64,000 nucleotides of DNA from Liolophura sinensis (lineage: Eukaryota; Mollusca; Polyplacophora; Chitonida; Chitonidae). The stretch spans positions 29,312,402 through 29,376,401 of the forward strand of contig NC_088301.1 in assembly GCF_032854445.1 (NCBI RefSeq). The letters run 5' to 3'. The notes beneath the pieces are model-generated. The model searched no databases. It had not been told where the DNA came from and worked only from the letters and a program-made list of their open reading frames with translations. The position numbers and the translations under genes are program-made. Numbering within the stretch: the first letter of the stretch is position 1; every line of letters starts with the position of its first letter. Below, piece by piece: positions 50,137-62,303 of the stretch.

Positions 50137-50816
50137 ATGCAAACAAGAAAAAACACAGTCTGTCAACAATTTTCGGAAAGCCAGCACCACGAAATATCCA
50201 ACATTCTCAGCTCTAATGTCTGTTCCTCCTACCTGCGTCCATTTGCTTCGTCCGCCACATTAACCACAAGTAACACTGGTCGCAATCTAGCCTGTACTAG
50301 TTCTACTTCAATTGGGGGCCGATATCTGGTGGAGTCTTCAACATCCATATCCAGGACCACAATAAAAAGGATGAATATCCATCTGCTAAAGAGAGTAGTA
50401 TCAGGGTAATCCTGTCCTCACAAACGTCTGAAAAAATGTAGACTGTAGTCATACATGCACCGGAAATAATGTTCTTGTCAGTACGTGCAGGCGCATAAAA
50501 TTTCAACTGCACGTGCTATACTGTAAATGGTGTAAATGTTACGCTTTGGTCTGAGCTCGAATGACTGACGTCACATACTTAAAATCCTCCGTACTGTTGC
50601 ACGCTCTTGTGTAAGCAGAGAAACAAGACTATTCTCGCTGATCTGAGGCCCAATTTTGTACTTTATTTCGATTTTCCATTTATGGGATAAACAGAATCTC
50701 CAACTCGTCAACCTGTAATATTTAACAAAGGAAATTTTAAACTCTCGTTTAATAAATTTGATTCTACAGTGTCACTCGTTGGAAATCCTCTATTTATACG
50801 GTATCTATCTTGATAA

Positions 50817-50988
50817 GGGGCCTCCGTGGCTCAGTTGGTTGGCGCGCTAGCGAAGCGTAATGACCCAGGAGTCTCTCACCAATGAGACTGCTGTGAGTTC
50901 AAGTCCAGCTAATGCTTGCGTCCTCTCCGGCCGTATGTGGGAAGGTCTGCCAGCAACCTGCGGATGGTCGTGGGTTTCCCACGGGATA
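50817..50988 (+). mobile_element. SINE-A copy with intact A and B boxes, 3' truncated
   Basis: The A box 'tggctcagttgg' starts at 50827 and the B box 'gagttcaagtcc' at 50895, with near-ideal spacing for an internal Pol III promoter. Similarity runs through 'cgtgggtttcccacggg' and then stops, so the core and tail are absent. It has the best-preserved head in the window. Confidence 0.93.
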
Positions 50989-51044
50989 CTTTCACGTGCT
51001 GATATTAAAAGTGAGACAAGACAAATCATCGATATAAGAACCGT

Positions 51045-51295
51045 ACTCCAGTAGCCATGGGGTTAGAGTGTCTGTCTAACAAGGTCCAGTAGCCGTGAGC
51101 CATAGTGTGTTCGTCAGAGTGCCTGTCTTGTCAGTAGGTGTCCCAAAATCCAGTAGGCATGGGGTCAGATGTGTCCGTCTTGTCAGTAGGTTTCACAAAA
51201 TTCAGTAGCCATGGGGACAGGGTGTCCGTCATGTAAGTAAGTGTCATAAAATCCAGTAGCCATGGGGACAGGCTGTCCGTCTTGTCAGCAAATTA
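51045..51295. repeat. About 51-bp tandem repeat, 5 copies
   Basis: 'cagtagccatgggg' and relatives recur at 51049, 51087, 51151, 51203 and 51254, each followed by 'gtgtccgtcttgtcagtagg'. The spacing is irregular on the left and 51-52 bp on the right. Confidence 0.88.
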
Positions 51296-51459
51296 AGACT
51301 GTTCAGCCTAGTTTACCCAGAATTATCTCAAGATGCTCGAAGGAGGGAGAAGTTTTAACAACACCACGTATGTCATCATCGAATATTTTTGGAAGCCGAG
51401 AGAGGACACCTCTATGGAAGCCGATAGAGAACATCTTCTTCCTCGCTACCTCGACTTTT

Positions 51460-51592
51460 TCTAATACAGGGCTTCGCTACCTCGCTACCTCGCTGCTTCC
51501 TTACCTCCCAGCCTCACTGCCTTGTTACCTTGCTTCGCTGACTCGCTACCTCGCTACGTCGCTGCCTCGTTACTTCGTTACCTTGCCTAGGT
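51460..51592. repeat. Short tandem repeat of 'ctacctcg' type
   Basis: Imperfect 8-9 bp units such as 'ctcgctac' and 'cttgttac', running directly into the 21-bp array. Confidence 0.88.
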
Positions 51593-52540
51593 GATGACCG
51601 TGGTGATGAAGGTGATGGTCGTGGGGAGGTAGGGATGTCAGTGGTGACGTAGGGATGTCAGCGGTGATGTAGGTGATGGCCGTGGTGATGTGAGTGATGA
51701 CTGTGGTGATGTAAGTGATAGCCGGGGATGTAGGTGGTCCTTAGTGATGTAGGTGATGGTCGTGGGGATGTAGGTAATGTCCGTGGTGATGCGGGTGATG
51801 GCCATGGTGATGTAGGTGGTCCATGATGATGTAGGTGATGGTCGTGGTGATGTAGGCAATGTCTGTGGTGATGTAGGGATGTCCGTGGTGATGTAGGGAT
51901 GTCTGTGGTTATGTAGGGATGGCTGTGTTGATGTAGGTGATGGCCGTGGTGATGTGGGTGATGTCCATGGTGATGTAGGTGATGGCCGTGGTGATGTAGG
52001 TGATGGCTGTTTTGATGTAGGTGATGGCCGTGGTGATGTAGGTGATAGCCGTGGTGATGTAGGTCATGGCTGTGTTGATGTAGGTAATGTCCGTGGTGAT
52101 GTAGATGATGGCCGTGGTGATGAAGCTGAAGGCTGTGGTGATATAGTGATGGCCGTGGTGATGTAGGTGATGGCCGTGGTGATGAAGCTGAAGGCTGTGG
52201 TGATATAGTGATGTCCATGGTGATGTAGGTGATGGCCGTGGTGATGAAGCTGAAGGCTGTGGTGATATAGTGATGGCCGTGGTGATGTAGGTGATGGCTG
52301 TGGTGATGAAGGTGAAGGCTGTGGTGATATAGTGATGGCCGTGGTGATGTAGGTGATGGCCGTGGTGATGTAGGTGATGTCCGTGATGTAGGTGATGGCC
52401 GTGGTGATGTGGGTGATGTCCATGGTGATGTAGGTGATGGCCGTGGTGATAAAGGTGAAGGCTGTGGTGATATAGTGATGGCCGTGGTGATGTAGGTGAT
52501 GGCCGTAGTGATGTAGGTAATGGTCGTGGTGACATATATG
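51593..52540. repeat. 21-bp minisatellite, about 45 copies
   Basis: The unit is close to 'tggtgatgtaggtgatggccg'. Local blocks with 'gaagctgaaggctgtggtgatatag' repeat as larger units in the right half. Because 21 is a multiple of 3 and the unit has no stop on the minus strand, all three minus frames stay open for 600-940 bp, giving Ser/Pro/Arg-, His/Gly- or Ile/Thr-rich translations. This openness is a by-product of the unit and is not evidence for a gene. Confidence 0.95.
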
Positions 52541-52825
52541 ATAGTGATAAAATATTTGATCATGATTATGGACTGTACGACTTTCAGTATAGACATGTAA
52601 TAGCATGGCTAAGTGCATAGCGAAAGAGTTGCCAGACTCCCACTGACTCGTAAGCAGCGTCAGTAGTGGGAATAGTGCTATACCATGTACTATCATCTTC
52701 AGGTCAAAGAAAATAAAAAAGGTTTTGGTGTCATATAGTCAAATCCTCGAGATTCGATCAGGTGAAATAGTGGTGTAACAGGAGTGTGATAACAGTCAAC
52801 GGTTTGTGAAAGCAAATTAATAATA

Positions 52826-52945
52826 TTTTATTTATTTATTTATTTGATTGGTGTTTTACGTCGTACTCAAGAATATTTCACTTTTACGACGGCGGCCAGC
52901 ATTATGGTGGAAGGAAACCGAGTAGAGCCCAGGGGAAACAGACAA
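52826..52945 (-). mobile_element. SINE-A fragment, tail and core
   Basis: (TTTA)n, 'ttgattggtgttttacgtc', 'acgacggcggccagcattatgg' and 'agagcccaggggaaac', then a break. The head is lost. Its core is close to consensus, suggesting a fairly recent insertion. Confidence 0.9.
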
Positions 52946-54554
52946 ATTAATAATAACAATAATAACAAATGATATGGAACCTAATCATAACATTTTTCAT
53001 TTTTATTCGAAATGGAATGACGTCAAGAATAATACCTTTCTTCTAAGCGTATCTTTTTTTCTGCGAGCATGTTCAGCTGTATTGTTATAGAGGGGATAAA
53101 TGCAATCCTCGTCATATCCACCTCACAGGAGGAAAACGTCCTTTGTGGTTAAGCGGAGACCTGTTTTTAGAGACGTTTCACTGGAAACAGCATTCAGTTA
53201 AACACTCTTGTGAAAAAAAGTTGCCCACTGGTTATTAATGTCTGCATCGTTTATTGACAGATAAGGAGAATGTATGCCGAGGTATTTATTTTCTTTTATG
53301 AACAGATTTATTGACAAGCGCGAGCCTTTGTCTGACAAGACGGAAGAAAATTCAAGACAAGCTTGGTATTAAGTCCTAGACCCGTTTTGAACAACTGTGC
53401 ACAGGTAATATTAACACGTAAATAACACAGGAGTAAAGTTAATTGCTGACATCATGACATACTTACATCAACCATATTTATCCTACTAACAGTCAAGTGG
53501 CTATCTTCTGAAAGCTTTTTTCTGGTTTATATAGTTTTATATTGTAACAATACGTATAACAGTGGGCCGCGTTAGTCCTCAAACAACGGCGCTGTTGTTG
53601 GTGTTCTCCGGAATGGTGTTCAGCTTGTTCTTTATTGTGGGGGAACATTTTTAAAATACGCATGCGTCATACCTTGTGATCTGCACATCAGTCCTTTTAC
53701 TGTTTTCTTTCATCGATTTAGTGTTTTGACAACGGTAGTGGTAAAATCCGCTCTATCTAATGAACTGTGACGCATTCGCGGGTAACTCTTTTTTGTTACT
53801 TCCATAATCACAGACCTAATTACAACTGAACTAAATTTAGAAAGAATTATGGCATTTTTGTGCCATTCACATCATCACTTCAAGAAAAAACAGACAACCA
53901 ACACAAAACCAATTGTATACATGCAGCCATGAACTATCCCATAGTAGGAGGTTAGAAATATCTTTCTATGATTCGAGAACGCATCCATTTCCTCTGACGT
54001 CAGGAGTCACGTGTTTCGGGTGATTTTAACACAGCGTACACATCCGATGCCCTGGCAAGAATTCCACATTACTAGCACGTCAGGATAAAACGGCCGAGGC
54101 TATTTAGGTTTGTTTTTAGATCCTTCCAAAATATAAAAGGTTCTTATATTGTTGTCTTTTCTTTAATTAAACTGGTCTTTTTTGTTTGTAACTGCTACAA
54201 TTATACTTTTGCACACTGAAAATGGAGCACCACCAAAGCAAGAGGCTTTCGACATGTGACATATATTCTAGCACTATATAGCCACGAAGCATCTACAGGG
54301 TCAGTGCCCAGATGTTGACAAACGTACATCTAACGGACGTATTCTATATGTAATACACATACAATAAGATTCATACATATTCAAGATACACACACGGGTG
54401 GCTATAGTTTAACTGTTTACACGGTTATTCCTTTCTAAGCCAGGAACAACTAATTACATAAATTGATATGTCAAATCTAATATTTTATTTCAGAGGATGT
54501 GTGGCTCTCAAGTTTGACTGAATAAAAATGTAAACAGTCAATAATAACTTTTTA
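52946..54554. other. No gene seen
   Basis: AT-rich sequence without recognised exons or repeats. Confidence 0.4.
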
Positions 54555-54650
54555 AAAATTTATTTATGTTATCTGATTAGAGTTTCACGCCGCACTCAAA
54601 AATATTTCACCTATAGGATGGCGGCCTGCATTTTGCTGGGAGGAAACTTT
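54555..54650 (-). mobile_element. SINE-A fragment, diverged
   Basis: 'ttatttatgttatctgattag', 'cacgccgcactcaaaaatatttcacc', 'ggcggcctgcattttgctggg'. Core only, with many substitutions. Confidence 0.75.
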
Positions 54651-54786
54651 TTTTGAACTGTGACCATTTGATGTTATTATATGCAAACCATACTTTCCTT
54701 GACTAATCTGTCTGGATGATAATTAGAAGTTGGAGGGTGGTAAAAACTTCTATTTATTACTCACAACTTTTGCTATTTCAGAAACC

Positions 54787-55085
54787 GGTTTGGTGGCCAG
54801 GTCTAAGTCGGAAGACCTGGGATCAAACCCGAGGTGGGTCATACCAAAGACTTTAAAAATGGTACTTGTTGCTGCGTGGCTTGGCCCTCACCACGGAGAG
54901 GTTAGAGCAAGGAAACAGGACTGGTTTGTCAGTACACCGTAACTAAGTGGGGTGTCATGTCTGGTATACTTCAGACAAATAGTCCTGCCACAAGAAGACA
55001 CTGTATATGTATACACACCTGACGACTCCTCGTCGTCATATGGCCGAAAAAATGTTGGGTATGACGTAAAATCCCGAGCATACAC
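54787..55085 (+). mobile_element. SINE-B copy, fuller, with tRNA-like head
   Basis: It starts 'ggtttggtggccaggtc' and has a B-box-like 'gggatcaaaccc', then the core 'gggtcataccaaagacttta', 'ctcaccacggagaggttagagc', a middle part, and the 3' block 'gacgactcctcgtcgtcatatgg'. The 'gaccactgactcc'-like end repeats at 31060. It is probably a tRNA-derived SINE distinct from SINE-A. Confidence 0.8.
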
Positions 55086-55150
55086 ACACACACACACATA
55101 CACGCACCCCATGCATACATACATACATACAAACATACATACATACAGTT
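55080..55150. repeat. CA and CATA microsatellite
   Basis: (CA)n followed by (CATA)n with short interruptions, at the 3' end of the SINE-B copy; it may have grown from the SINE tail. Confidence 0.9.
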
Positions 55151-58100
55151 TGAGACGTGGAACGTCATTCGCAACCCAGAAATTGTTATCCAAGCAAGAA
55201 TCATGCTAATCTTTTGTATTTGAATAAACAGTATATCCAGCATGACACAGACATAGCTTTAAGACGTGATGGCTCATCAACAAAGGTAATTAGGTAATAA
55301 AATCAAAGCAAACTTTTCTGATTTTTTTTTTGCCCCCATAACCTAATTATAGATTTTTTGGCTCGCACTTTGCGTCAGACAAATTAGTGAAGATTCATCA
55401 TGAAATATACATTTCCCATCCTTTTGAAGTCAAACCGACGGGCACAGAAATACTCTTAACCGAATACTGATTGGGTCAGACGTTGTGAGCAGTGAATAAT
55501 TTAGCACACGAACTGCCTGCTGGGCAATCACAGGTTCCATTAGAGGTGACATGTTTTCCTATACATCTGCAGTTCATAAAAAGTATTTTACCATTATAGG
55601 TATATATTTTAAATTAAATTAGCTTTTAAGGCGAGAGCAGAGTTGTATTTAAAACACAAAACAACAACAGCTGTATTCAAACTTGCATAAAGAGAAGATC
55701 ATTGCCCTATATCGTCTCCTTGCTATGTATACAAAGGTCTTTAATGAAAAATCAGAGGTATACATGGCGTCTTCAGCAGGTGAATCTTTTCTTCTACAAC
55801 ACCACGACAATCAGTCTTAAACAACATGGTGCAACTCGACAAAGTCGACCAACATGTACGTGTACCGAAAAATCTGAGCGTCACCATCGTGAGCATGTAG
55901 CGATGTCTGACCAGATTCAGTTTCAGTGCGCTTTGATCGACTACAGCAGGCGGTAACTGTCAGTCAATGAGGGTGTATCCCTCGAGAGCGACATGTTAAC
56001 TTAAAGTTTCATGTTAACGCGTTGGTTGCGTTAAAGGCGTTGTCGCGCCGGCACATTGTGGCCAACAAGCCATAGCAACATTTTAAACACAAAATGTCGC
56101 CTTCCGGTGAAAGATATGTGCATGCGCAGAGTAGATCAGTGAACGCCATGCAGAACGATCCTTAGAGTTTGTTCCCAGCAGAACTTACAAAAATCAGTGG
56201 CTGCTGGAACTGCCGGTCTTGCGCAAATGTGTTACCGGAAGACGACTTTATCGTGTTGTCGCGTTGTCGACGGTTTTGATTGCTCTAACAGAAAGCCCTA
56301 TTTTTTATGGAAAACCCTATTTACATTTAAATATATTCGCTTGCGCGACAACACGTTCCGCTTATGAAAATCAAGGACATAGGACGGAGCGAAAAAGGGA
56401 AAATGTTGTGCTGTCAAGTTGTTGTGCAGCTCTACGATCCTATGGTCGAAATGAACTTTCATACATATCTAATCAGTTACCGCCACTCATAACCCTGACC
56501 AACGTCACGTAAGTGCAAATGTCCTAAAATGAGACTTGAAACCCAAGTCGCACATACATAAAGTAAATAAATTAACTTGCGATAAGCTCTATTGTACGAA
56601 TTTCATCTTGCTCCTATCAGGTTTAGGAGTAAATTATGGTTTACATCTAATTTTTGGTCATTTCCCCTTTGTTGGAGAAAGAGGTGATGGGCTTGTAACC
56701 TTGCCGGAAAAGTTTGAAAAGCTTGTTTGATTGGACGTTTTCCACGTGACGACGGTGTCTCCTTAATTGTGGCAGGTCGGAGCCAGTGCTGAAATATTTA
56801 GTACTTTACTTGAACTCCATACATATTGAGGACACTACAGGTATCTGGCAAACCCAGTCACATTATACTGACACTTGCAAAGCTGTCGCAACATGAGGTG
56901 CATTCTGCGAATGCTTTACAATACTTGGCCTATTGCTGTATTTGGCCTATTCATCTTATGCTAAGAACCAAGCGAGGTAGCACCAAGGGTACCGATCTTA
57001 ATGTTACCAGAATGACCTCACGGAGTTGAACTGCTTGCGAAATAAAATCCTTCTTCAGCTGCCTATTGTTGAATGAATTTATTTCATATTTACATTACAA
57101 GAAAAGTTAGTGTCTTAAATTTGTGATGCGTTGCTTTTATCTTTGAGATATATTGCCTTCATTGGTTTTATTATCTTTGTTGAAGCGGCGGTTACTCTTT
57201 TGAATGCATTGCTGGAAAGTGATATTTACGTGCTACAAAGAAAATATCTCCCATCGTATATCTGGCTGACCTTACTATTCTGCAGTCTTTGATTTATCTA
57301 GTTGTCTACATGTCATATATGTAAAGCGCTCAGGTTAAAGTCTGGGTTAAGGACTGAATTCATTTGGAGACTGAAATGATGGTAGTTTAGAGCGCATAAG
57401 TTCATGCAATTGATATTTTGTTGCTATGTGGTTATGTTTATTACAGCGTTTGTGACTTTGTAAACTGTAAAAATGACTTCGTTAGCACATCTTCACTTAT
57501 TTGGTGGCTGCTAAAATCTTTGCTATGATTTCTTCTTGCTGAATGACTATGTGAAAGAAAGATGGGCTCAAATGGCGCCCATGAAAAAATGTAAAGGTAC
57601 TATCGAAGAAGTCGAGTAGCTCGATATGATGACTGCATGAATGGGGAGAAATGATTAAGTGGCAGTCGACAAACTGTACATTGTATCAATGAAGACGACA
57701 TAAGCGTGTTGAGCGGTAGGCTTCAGCCACGAACCATGACAGCCGGCGAAGATGGATCAATTATGGGATCTATAGAGCAGAAAAATCACTAATGGGTGGA
57801 TTTCCGATCAGTTCGTCCGCTTTTGGTAAGGTGTCAATAAGGACAGTGTATCACCGAACGCGCCTGACAGCCTGAGTGAGGTAATTACAAACCTCATACT
57901 CCCTCTATAAACATCAGAGCAAATGGACTCAAAGCGGCCCCTTCGCTCATTGTGATGCCGCAAGAATTGATGTGAATGGCGAGAATTTGAACCTCCTGAG
58001 TAGCATATACACCATATACGCCAGATGAACATTTTTCACACATATTACAGTTTATTTGTTTATCTTACGTTATCTGAACAAATTATGTCACCTGATTTCT

Positions 58101-58784
58101 GCGAAACCTGCTACCAAACTTAAACCATGATGGAAGAGGAAAGAGCAATTTTTTTTTATCTATATGTCCAAGGCCGGAGTTGAACTCATCCTGGGATGGT
58201 GGCTTCTTATCATATATCTTGTTTCGGAAGTTAACACTCTATACGAACACTGCGTGCGCCAACAGGTGCGTGTGTGATTTATGATATCGGTGCTCCCCTT
58301 CCTCAAATAGAGCCCAGTTTTAAGCTCTAATGAAAATATAGAATGCCCCCGAATTTAGTTATCTTGGACAAGGTTAGAGGGACAGTAATAATGACAGTCT
58401 CTGTAAAGGTCTTTCTGTCAGCTTGTCCGCAAAACATATTTTTTGCAGTAATTAATTTTATTTAATTGATTGGTGTCATGCTCAATTTGGAATTATAGTT
58501 GGGCGGTGGGTTTAATGGGTATAGAGGAAATCGGAATGTCCGAGAAAACCACCACCCTTCGCTGGGTACATCGCAAACCACACCTTCTTTTGGCAGTTTG
58601 ACACTGTTTTCGCTGAATGATATGGACACTTAACAAAAGCCAGGAATAATCTCACATTATAAATTTCAACAGTCTAATATGATGCTGGCAGTTAATCACA
58701 ATTTTGGATGATATTTGTGTAAATTATTGTTTGCGACGCGAGGAGGTGGAGTTGACCACAAAGATGACAGTGTGACTGGGATGC
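55151..58784. other. No gene called
   Basis: One open frame (56219-56512, plus) ends next to a 'GTAAGT' donor-like site in a somewhat CpG-richer stretch and could be an exon, but nothing in it is recognisable. Confidence 0.4.
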
Positions 58785-59030
58785 TGTAACCCATGTATTG
58801 CATGTACGGAATGGGCATATATTTGGTATACGCCAAGACAGTGTGGCAGAATGGGGTACTTTATTCATTGTTTATTGTGTGGGATGCTAATATGACAGAA
58901 TAGGGTACAGTTTCCGTTATTTACTGTATGTATCAAGTCAGTGTGACAAAATGGCGTACTATGGCCCATGTTTACTGTATGTACCAAGATATTGTGACAG
59001 TATAGGGTACTTGATGTATCTTCTTTGTTT
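58785..59030. repeat. About 50-bp tandem repeat, 4 diverged copies
   Basis: Units with 'gtgtgacagaatggggtact' and 'tttactgtatgtaccaag'. The 'gtac' landmark returns near 58857, 58906, 58957 and 59007. The words 'gtgacag-ataggg' resemble the next array, so this may be its diverged edge. Confidence 0.82.
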
Positions 59031-61340
59031 GACTGTGAGATGACTTTAGGATAGTGGGATATTTACAGGAGTCCTTAGAATTAATATGACAGGATAGGAT
59101 GACTGTGGGATAGTGGAATATTATGTTTGAAATTTACAGGAGTTCTTAGAACAATATGGTAGGATGGGATGGCTTTGAGATAGTGGGATATTTACAGTAG
59201 TCCTTAGAATAATATGACACGATAGGATGACTGTGGGATAGTGGGATATTATGTCTGATGTTTACAGGAGTCCTTAGAACAATATGGTAGGATGGGATGG
59301 CTTTGAGATAGTGGGATATTTACAAGAGTCCTTAGAATAATATGACAGGATAGAATTACTGTGGGATAGTGGAATATTATGTTTGAAATTTACAGGAGTT
59401 CCTAGAACAATATGGTAGGATGGGATGACTTTGAGATAGTGGGATATTTACAGTAGTCCTTAGAATAATATGACACGATAGGATGACTGTGGGATAGTGG
59501 AATATTATGTTTGATATTTACAGTAGTCCTTAGAACAATATGGTAGGATGGGATGACTTTGAGATAGTGGGATATTTACAAGAGTCCTTAGAATAATATG
59601 ACACGATAGGATGACTGTGGGATAGTGGGATATTATGTCTGATGTTTACAGGAGTCCTTAGAACAATATGGTAAGATGGGATGACTGAGATAGTGGGATA
59701 TTTACAGTAGTCCTTAGAATAATATGACACGATAGGATGACTGTGGGATAGTGGGATATTATGTCTGATGTTTACAGGAGTCCTTAGAATAATATGACAC
59801 GATAGGATGACTGTGGGATAGTGGAATATTATGTTTGATATTTACAGTAGTCCTTAGAATAATATGACACGATAGGATGACTGTGGGATAGTGGAATATT
59901 ATGTCTGATGTTTACAGGAGTCCCTTAGAATAATATGACAGGATAGAATTACTGTGGGATAGTGGAATATTATGTTTGATATTTACAGTAGTCCTTAGAA
60001 TAATATGACACGATAGGATAGTGGAATATTATGTTTGATATTTACAGTAGTCCTTAGAATAATATGACACGATAGGATGACTGTGGGATAGTGGAATATT
60101 ATGTCTGATGTTTACAGGAGTCCTTAGAACAATATGGTAGGATGGGATGACTGAGATAGTGGGATATTTACAAGAGTCCTTAGAATAATATGACACGATA
60201 GGATGACTGTGGGATAGTGGGATATTATGTCTGATGTTTACAGGAGTCCTTAGAACAATATGGTAAGATGGGATGACTGAGATAGTGGGATATTTACAGT
60301 AGTCCTTAGAATAATATGACAGGATAGGATGACTGTGGGATAGTGGGATATTATGTTTGATGTTTACAGGAGTCCTTAGAACAATATGGTAAGATGGGAT
60401 GACTGAGATAGTGGGATATTTACAGTAGTCCTTAGAATAATATGACACGATAGGATGACTGTGGGATAGTGGAATATTATGTCTGATGTTTACAGTAGTC
60501 CTTAGAATAATATGACACGATAGGATGACTGTGGGATAGTGGGATATTATGTCTGATGTTTACAGTAGTCCTTAGAATAATATGACACGATAGGATGACT
60601 GTGGGATAGTGGGATATTATGTCTGATGTTTACAGTAGTCCTTAGAATAATGTGACAGGATAGGATGACTGTGGGATAGTGGAATATTATGTTTGATATT
60701 TACAGGAGTCCTTAGAATAATATGGCAGGATAGGATGACTGTGGGATAGTGGAATATTATGTTTGATGTTTACAGGAGTTCTTAGAACAATATGGTAAGA
60801 TGGGATGACTGAGATAGTGGGATATTTACAGTAGTCCTTAGAATAATATGACAGGATAGGATGACTGTGGGATAGTGGAATATTATGTCTGATGTTTACA
60901 GTAGTCCTTAGAATAATATGACACGATAGGATGACTGTGGGATAGTGGGATATTATGTCTGATGTTTACAGGAGTTCTTAGAACAATATGGTAAGATGGG
61001 ATGACTGAGATAGTGGGATATTTACAGTAGTCCTTAGAATAATATGACACGATAGGATGACTGTGGGATAGTGGGATATTATGTTTGATGTTTACAGGAG
61101 TCCTTAGAATAATATGGTAAGATGGGATGAGTGGGATAGTGGGATATTTACAGTAGTCCTTAGAATAATATGACACGATAGGATGACTGTGGGATAGTGG
61201 GATATTATGTTTGATGTTTACAGTTCTTAGAACAATATGGTAAGATGGGATGACTGTGGGATAGTGGGATATTATGTTTGATGTTTACAGGAGTTCTTAG
61301 AACAATATGGTAAGATGGGATGACTGGCGTTTAGTAGCAC
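59031..61340. repeat. 2.3-kb satellite of 70-bp (A) and 56-bp (B) units
   Basis: Unit A: 'cttagaataatatgacacga', 'taggatgactgtgggatagt', 'ggatattatgtctgatg', 'tttacagtagtc'; spacing 70 bp (60501, 60571, 60641). Unit B: 'cttagaacaatatggtaaga', 'tgggatgactgagatagtgg', 'gatatttacagtagtc'; 56 bp (60375 to 60431). B lacks the 'ttatgtctgatgt' segment of A. In most of the array A and B alternate as a dimer of about 126 bp; around 60431-60780 A runs alone. The open frames on the minus strand are repeat by-products. Confidence 0.95.
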
Positions 61341-61778
61341 GTCCCATGTTAATTTTAACTGAAATTATGGAATAATGTGACAGTGGAAGATGACTGTTCC
61401 ACAGTGCGGTGTTATTTTCAAATGTTTTATCTAGTCCTGAGGATAATTTGTCAGGATGGAATGATCGGGAAGGAGAATATTTGATGTTAACTTGATTCCT
61501 TGGGATAATGTAACAGCGTAGGGTGCTGTGACTGGCGTAACTGAGGATGAGTCGGATGTCTTTATAATATGTAAACCGGAGCTATGTGACCATTTGCTAA
61601 TTATCACACTATCGTGGCTGCTCTGGTTTTACTCTCTGTGCTGTGGGCTTTTCATAGGGTAGGGTGATTTTAAAATAGTGGGATGGTTTGTACGTTGTTC
61701 ACTGGAGTGAACTGAATGTGACAGTGTATGAGTGTGGTAAAGTTGGGTATCACGTTTATTTGCCCTGAGATGGACGAC

Positions 61779-61781
61779 TAT

Positions 61782-61816
<35 letters not shown>

Positions 61817-61834
61817 TTTGATGTTTTATAACGC
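61779..61834 (-). mobile_element. SINE-A 3' end scrap with long (TTTA)n
   Basis: Nine or more TTTA units followed by 'tttgatgttttataacgcc', the reversed 3' end of SINE-A with a small deletion. The rest of the element is gone. Confidence 0.65.
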
Positions 61835-62208
61835 CAAGTGGGATACTACAGGTAAGTGTCACGTTTATTGGCCTAGGATGGGACAACTGAGAGATAATGG
61901 GATATTAAGCTCCACATGTAGTGAGAGGGTGGGAATGTTTTGACGAATGTACATGTCGCTGGAAGGATACTTTTATAGCATGGAATGTCAAGTTCAGTGT
62001 GGATACCACAGCCAAGTGGCCCTTCGGGATATTGTTATGTTTCTCTAGTAGTAGTTTCCGGGATCAAGTGATAGACTGAGATGTTATATCTACATGCCGC
62101 GTGTTTAATAAACCCTAATTCACAGCTCATTTAATTAACATATTCTAATTTGGGGTGTATAAGTTGCTACTTTTAAGCATGCATATGAACACTTAGAATT
62201 AAACCTTT

Positions 62209-62303
62209 ACTGAGGTAAAGTGACAAGAGGCCGGTTTTCATGGATGACAGTTTTGCTAACTCAAGTTTTACTCTCTAGCTGTGCTATAGCCTTTTATATT
62301 GCC
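62209..62303 (+). repeat. Dispersed repeat (family C), copy 3
   Basis: 'actgaggtaaagtgacaagaggccgg' and 'caagttttactctctagctgtgctatag' match the copies at 30796 and 32991. A related half ('ctggttttactctctgtgctg') lies at about 61622. Confidence 0.6.

Noticed and set aside
50817-50910. tRNA gene
   Set aside because: A and B boxes are present, but the sequence continues into the SINE-A body and lacks a proper acceptor stem; the same head occurs in several SINE copies.
51658-52696. Long minus-strand open frames of 208-312 codons
   Set aside because: They arise from the 21-bp repeat unit, which has no stop on that strand in any frame. There is no start context, splice site or non-repeat domain.
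59530-61176. Minus-strand open frames with 'SYYSKDYCKYPTI' repeats
   Set aside because: By-products of the 70/56-bp satellite; no non-repeat part.
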